Origin: Lachnospiraceae bacterium
GTDB taxonomy: Bacteria > Bacillota > Clostridia > Lachnospirales > Lachnospiraceae
NCBI GenBank assembly: GCA_014804265.1
Contig: JAAVAC010000020.1
Span: 1 to 32,417 of the forward strand
Length of the DNA stretch: 32,417 nt
Direction of reading: 5' to 3'
Of the stretch, positions 29,199 through 32,417 are shown one piece after another (the first letter of the stretch is position 1; every line of letters begins with the position of its first letter). Made by a program: the position numbers and the translations under genes. The notes under the pieces are model-generated. The model did not search any database. It was not told the origin of the DNA and worked only from the letters and a program-made list of their open reading frames with translations.

Positions 29199-29870
29199 TT
29201 GGAAGTCTACTACACAGAGGACGATAAGCACATAGCACAAGGCGTAAAAGCCTACCTGGAAGCAAAGGACTTTTACGTGACTGTCTTAGAAACAGTTTCT
29301 GCCACCAAACAGGCTCTGCAAAAAAAGCAGCCTTCCATTATCCTCATTGACTGGAATCTGCCGGACGGAAGCGGCGATTTGTTATGCGGCTGGATTCGAA
29401 GACGTTTCGGAGACAGCATCCCGATTTTGTTTTTGACGGTAAAGGGAGAAACGGAAGATATTGTAAAAGGATTTCAGAACGGGGCGGATGACTATGTGGT
29501 AAAGCCCTTTGAACTGGAAATACTGTATTCCAGAATGATGGCAATATTGCGCAGAGCGGGAAATTATGAGGCGGACAAGTTATTTTGTGACAGGATTCAT
29601 TTGGACAGGGAAAAGATGAAGGTCTGTCATGAGGATCAGGAAGTGCTGCTAAGCCGTATGGAATATCAGGTATTGCTCCGGCTTATGGAGAATAAAGGGA
29701 AGACGGTTACCAGAAAGAAACTGTTGGAAGAAATATGGGATTCCAATGGAAACTTTGTAAACGATAATACATTGACAGTGACCATGAAGCGGCTTAGGGA
29801 AAAGCTTGGAAATCCGGCATGTATGAAAACAGTCCGAAGCTTTGGATATCGTATGGAGGACACCTTATGA
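29199..29870 (+). CDS. OmpR/PhoB-family response regulator
   Basis: A 223-residue regulator: receiver domain with acidic YYTEDD, phospho-acceptor D51 in LIDWNLPDGSG and Lys in DYVVKPFEL, then a winged-helix domain (about 125-222: NVNDNTLTVTMKRLREKLG-like helix and TVRSFGYRM). TTG 29199 is the start: AAAGGAG is 8-12 bases upstream, and the result begins MEVYYTEDDKHI as in the family. Its TGA overlaps the kinase ATG. With the kinase and ABC genes it resembles antimicrobial-peptide-sensing systems. Confidence 0.92.
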   Translation: MEVYYTEDDKHIAQGVKAYLEAKDFYVTVLETVSATKQALQKKQPSIILIDWNLPDGSGDLLCGWIRRRFGDSIPILFLTVKGETEDIVKGFQNGADDYVVKPFELEILYSRMMAILRRAGNYEADKLFCDRIHLDREKMKVCHEDQEVLLSRMEYQVLLRLMENKGKTVTRKKLLEEIWDSNGNFVNDNTLTVTMKRLREKLGNPACMKTVRSFGYRMEDTL

Positions 29871-31054
29871 TATTTCATAAAAACAGGAAAACTACGATTC
29901 TTTTGATTTTGACGGTTTCTTTGCTGAACATAGCATTGGTTTCCTCTTTCTGGGCATATTGGTATCGTCAGGCGCAGTTTGACCTGCTTTCCCGGATATG
30001 CGGACAGATGGCAGAAATGGGGCCCGAGGCAGAACAGAAGCTGTTGACAATGCTGAAGCAATATCGGTCAGGAGCAGGATGGAGAAGCGAGGAAAGCGGA
30101 TTCTTATTACAGCATGGATATCGGGCAAAGGATTTCTGGATGAATGGACAATCAGGTTTTTGGATAGTGACAGGGGCTTTTTTTGCTGCAGGAAGCCTTT
30201 TCTTTCTGTTCCTGTTTTTTCTTCTTGAAAGAAAGAACCGAAGACGGATCCAGGAATTGACCGCTTATCTGGAGCAGGTGAATTTGCAGGGGGTGGGAAC
30301 CATGATCCCGGGGAGGGAGGATGAGTTCTCATTGCTGCAGGATGAAATCTATAAAACCGTAACCGCTTTGTACCAGACAAGGGAGAATGCTTTAAAAGCA
30401 AAGGAAAATTATGCGGATAATCTGGCAAACATCGCCCACCAGCTGAAAACTCCCATTACGGCAGCCTCTGTTTCCCTGCAGCTTTTCAAAGCAAAGGAAC
30501 CATCCCTGTATGTAGAGCAGGCTCTTGGGCAGTTAGAACGGTTGAGTGTTCTGGAGGAAGGGCTTCTTCGGCTTTCACGCATTGATTCCGGCAATTTAAA
30601 GCTGGAACGGGAGCAGGTGGATATTTATACTGTCTTAACTCTTGCGGCGGACAATCTGTGGGAGCTGTTAGAAGAAAAACAGGTGACGGTGGAAATTCCG
30701 GAACATGGATGTATTGCCATATCAGGGGACATGGACTGGACTATGGAGGCTTTCCTGAATTTATTGAAAAACTGTATGGAGCATTCTGCTGCTGGTGGGA
30801 GGATTTATTGCGATTATTCCCAAAACCCTTTATATGTGGAAATCTTAATATGGGATGAGGGAGCGGGTTTTGCAAAAGAAGACTTGCCCTATCTATTTAA
30901 ACGTTTTTATCGGGGAAAGGATGCAGGGGACGGCGGTATCGGCATCGGACTTGCTCTTGCCAAGTCCATTTTTGAATTGCAAAACGGAACCATTACCGCA
31001 AGAAATCTGCCGGATGGAGGAGCCTGTTTTGAAGTCAGGGTTTACAGTCACTGA
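29867..31054 (+). CDS. sensor histidine kinase
   Basis: The 395-residue kinase has two membrane helices (about 10-31 and 97-120) enclosing a ~65-residue external loop. It also has the phospho-acceptor H191 in ANIAHQLKTPITAA, N box FLNLLKNCMEHSA, G1 WDEGAGFAKEDLPYLFKRF and G2 GGIGIGLALAKSIFE. The ATG overlaps the regulator's stop (ATGA). The loop is longer than that of the minimal BceS-type kinases, so it may sense directly rather than only through the transporter. Confidence 0.92.
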   Translation: MIFHKNRKTTILLILTVSLLNIALVSSFWAYWYRQAQFDLLSRICGQMAEMGPEAEQKLLTMLKQYRSGAGWRSEESGFLLQHGYRAKDFWMNGQSGFWIVTGAFFAAGSLFFLFLFFLLERKNRRRIQELTAYLEQVNLQGVGTMIPGREDEFSLLQDEIYKTVTALYQTRENALKAKENYADNLANIAHQLKTPITAASVSLQLFKAKEPSLYVEQALGQLERLSVLEEGLLRLSRIDSGNLKLEREQVDIYTVLTLAADNLWELLEEKQVTVEIPEHGCIAISGDMDWTMEAFLNLLKNCMEHSAAGGRIYCDYSQNPLYVEILIWDEGAGFAKEDLPYLFKRFYRGKDAGDGGIGIGLALAKSIFELQNGTITARNLPDGGACFEVRVYSH

Positions 31055-31078
31055 GCTGTCACTTTTCTTTGTTACAAT
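31045..31078 (+). promoter_or_regulatory. candidate regulator-binding repeat and extended -10 before the ABC genes
   Basis: CAGTCACT (31045-31052) and CTGTCACT (31056-31063) are near-identical direct repeats 11 bp apart, the spacing preferred by OmpR-type dimers. TGTTACAAT (31070-31078) is an extended -10 and there is no good -35, as in activator-dependent promoters. The block overlaps the kinase stop codon. Confidence 0.5.
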
Positions 31079-31126
31079 GAAATGGTAGTTAAACATACGA
31101 TTTCAGGAAAGGAAAGGGAGGAAAAG

Positions 31127-31807
31127 ATGGAGATTTTGAAATGTCAGGGGGTAAGGAAGGTATACGGTACCGGCAATAATCAGGTGACAGCCTTGGATCA
31201 TATTGACTTTTCCATAGAGAAAGGGGAATTTGTAGCAATTGTAGGAGCTTCCGGCTCTGGAAAATCTACATTATTGCATATTCTTGGAAGCGTCGACAAG
31301 CCTTCTGAGGGAAAGGTCATTATAGAGGGAACGGATCTTTCTACCTTGAACCAGACAAGGGCGGCAATTTTCAGGCGCAGAAAGGTGGGGGTGATTTATC
31401 AGTTTTACAATCTGATTCCCACGCTGACCATCCGGAAGAATATTTTGATGCCTCTTTTGCTGGATAAGAAAAAACCAAACAAAGAATATTTTGAGCAAAT
31501 AGTAAGTTCTTTGGGAATTGAGGACAAGTTGGAAGCACTTCCAAACCAGCTGTCCGGAGGGCAGCAGCAGCGGGCTGCCATCGCCCGGTCCTTGGTCTAT
31601 CGTCCGGCACTGCTTTTAGCAGACGAGCCTACCGGAAATCTGGATCATAAAAATTCAAAAGAAATCATAGATATGCTGAAACTGTCCAACCGTAATCTGA
31701 ACCAGACGATTTTGCTGATTACCCATGATGAAAAGGTGGCACTGGAGGCAGACCGTATTGTAACCATCGAGGACGGCCGTATCATCAGCGATGAGAAACG
31801 GAGGTGA
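31127..31807 (+). CDS. ABC ATPase of the MacB/BceA (FtsX-partner) type
   Basis: A 226-residue ATPase with Walker A GASGSGKST, Q-loop in VIYQFYNLIPTLTIRKN, signature LSGGQQQR, Walker B LLLADEPTGNLD and switch His in LLITHDE. The DEPTGNLD and NLIPTLT features mark the group that works with FtsX-like permeases in peptide detoxification, lipoprotein release or cell-wall control. ATG 31127 follows GGGAGG. The permease gene starts 5 bases after its stop. Confidence 0.93.
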   Translation: MEILKCQGVRKVYGTGNNQVTALDHIDFSIEKGEFVAIVGASGSGKSTLLHILGSVDKPSEGKVIIEGTDLSTLNQTRAAIFRRRKVGVIYQFYNLIPTLTIRKNILMPLLLDKKKPNKEYFEQIVSSLGIEDKLEALPNQLSGGQQQRAAIARSLVYRPALLLADEPTGNLDHKNSKEIIDMLKLSNRNLNQTILLITHDEKVALEADRIVTIEDGRIISDEKRR

Positions 31808-31812
31808 GGGAT

Positions 31813-32417
31813 ATGTGGAAGGATTATTCAGCTGGTTATATGAAAAACAACCGGGCCTGCGGCATTTCCATTATGGCAGCATCTTTCATCGCTGCACTGT
31901 TTCTTTCTTTTCTGTGCAGCCTTTTTTATAATTTCTGGCTGGACAGCATAGAAGGCACGAAACTGGAGGATGGGGACTGGCATGGGCGTATTACCGGAGA
32001 AATAAACGGGGATGATCTGGCAGAACTCAATCATTATGCCAATGTAGAAAAGGCAGTTATCAATGAGGAGCTATCCGGAGAACAGGGAATCGTGGTGGAT
32101 GTGTATTTTTATAATAAAAAAACGGTCTATCAGGACATGTCCAGCCTTATAAATGCTCTGGGACTTACAGAATATGCGGCTGACTATAATTATCAGCTTT
32201 TATCGCTGTATTTCATCCGGATTCCTGGGGATGAGATGCCAAGGCTCCTGATGCCGGTTTATCTGGCGGTCGTGTTGCTTGTGTGCTTTTCGCTTGTTCT
32301 GGTGATTCACAATTCCTTTGCCGTGACCATGAACAGCAGAATCCACCAGTTTGGGATTCTTTCCAGTATCGGGGCTTCGCCGGGGCAAATTCGGGTCTGT
32401 CTGGTACAGGAGGCTCT
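31813..32417 (+). CDS. FtsX-like ABC permease, 3' end outside the window
   Basis: The frame opens at ATG 31813 (MWKDYSAGYMKNNRACGISI) and stays open to the window end (201 codons). It has a first membrane helix (MAASFIAALFLSFLCSLFYN), an extracellular stretch (about residues 45-150) and then LAVVLLVCFSLVLVIHNSF followed by HQFGILSSIGASPGQIR, the cytoplasmic signature of FtsX/MacB permeases. It is the partner of the preceding ATPase. The complete protein would be expected to have several hundred more residues. Confidence 0.9.
   Translation, partial: MWKDYSAGYMKNNRACGISIMAASFIAALFLSFLCSLFYNFWLDSIEGTKLEDGDWHGRITGEINGDDLAELNHYANVEKAVINEELSGEQGIVVDVYFYNKKTVYQDMSSLINALGLTEYAADYNYQLLSLYFIRIPGDEMPRLLMPVYLAVVLLVCFSLVLVIHNSFAVTMNSRIHQFGILSSIGASPGQIRVCLVQEA

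Noticed and set aside
29892-30428. 178-residue minus-strand open frame inside the histidine kinase gene
   Set aside because: It overlaps the conserved membrane and HisKA coding region; its composition is that of a reverse-complement shadow.
1-32417. tRNA or rRNA genes, riboswitches
   Set aside because: I saw no cloverleaf-like sequence, rRNA segment or recognisable riboswitch core on either strand; a dedicated covariance search was not possible.

Overview
The window looks like chromosomal DNA of a low-GC Gram-positive gut anaerobe of the Lachnospiraceae type (Clostridia). Reasons: strong AGGAGG-type ribosome sites, pcrA and an rlmD/rumA-type rRNA methyltransferase close together, a bile salt hydrolase, an AgrD precursor ending KKLRKF as in clostridial autoinducers, and many AT-rich accessory genes. 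This is inferred from protein style; no rRNA or tRNA gene is visible to confirm it.

Layout. (1) 1-1186: the right part of an IS200/IS605 element whose transposase lacks the first His of its HUH motif. It abuts a truncated solute-binding lipoprotein gene on the minus strand. (2) 1376-6004: housekeeping block of pcrA, a small acidic membrane protein and rlmD. (3) 5654-11820: an accessory block that appears to have been built at the 3' end of rlmD. The end-of-RlmD motif VET/VES..LLS occurs three times, in the intact gene, at 8631 and at 11763, and divides the block into two decayed cassettes. The first carries an unidentified 90-residue protein, a KilA-N protein and a SIR2/AbiH-like putative defence protein. 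The second carries a SymE-like toxin, two small proteins, an HTH regulator, a palindrome-rich segment, a broken serine recombinase and a broken rhuM gene. (4) 11958-12593: a Phd/PIN toxin-antitoxin pair with a palindromic operator in its promoter spacer. (5) 12719-18694: a MerR regulator with a typical 19-bp-spacer promoter, a serine hydrolase, a NUDIX hydrolase, a Ham1-like pyrophosphatase, gene remnants, a MATE exporter and an unknown protein, with two homologous terminators.

(6) 18731-29003: an agr-type quorum-sensing locus. A LytTR regulator and GHKL kinase are followed by a 50-residue AgrD precursor overlapping AgrB. A bile salt hydrolase and a ferritin-like protein come next, then an exported protein, a lipoprotein, three membrane proteins and an ABC ATPase. 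The same ~65-bp promoter block, with two ACA-centred half-sites 22 bp apart and a -10 at a nearly constant distance, lies before agrA, before agrD and before the exported-protein/ABC operon. This suggests a self-contained circuit in which the peptide signal switches on its own genes and a secretion or transport output.

(7) 29078-32417: a G-rich tract (minus strand), then an OmpR-type regulator, a histidine kinase, an ABC ATPase and the start of an FtsX-type permease that runs off the window. This arrangement matches peptide-sensing/resistance modules of the Bce type.

Other structural features are a 148-bp near-perfect hairpin element (23045-23192) and a family of perfect palindromes sharing TCGAATTCGA (6556-6587, 10422-10435, 10559-10584).
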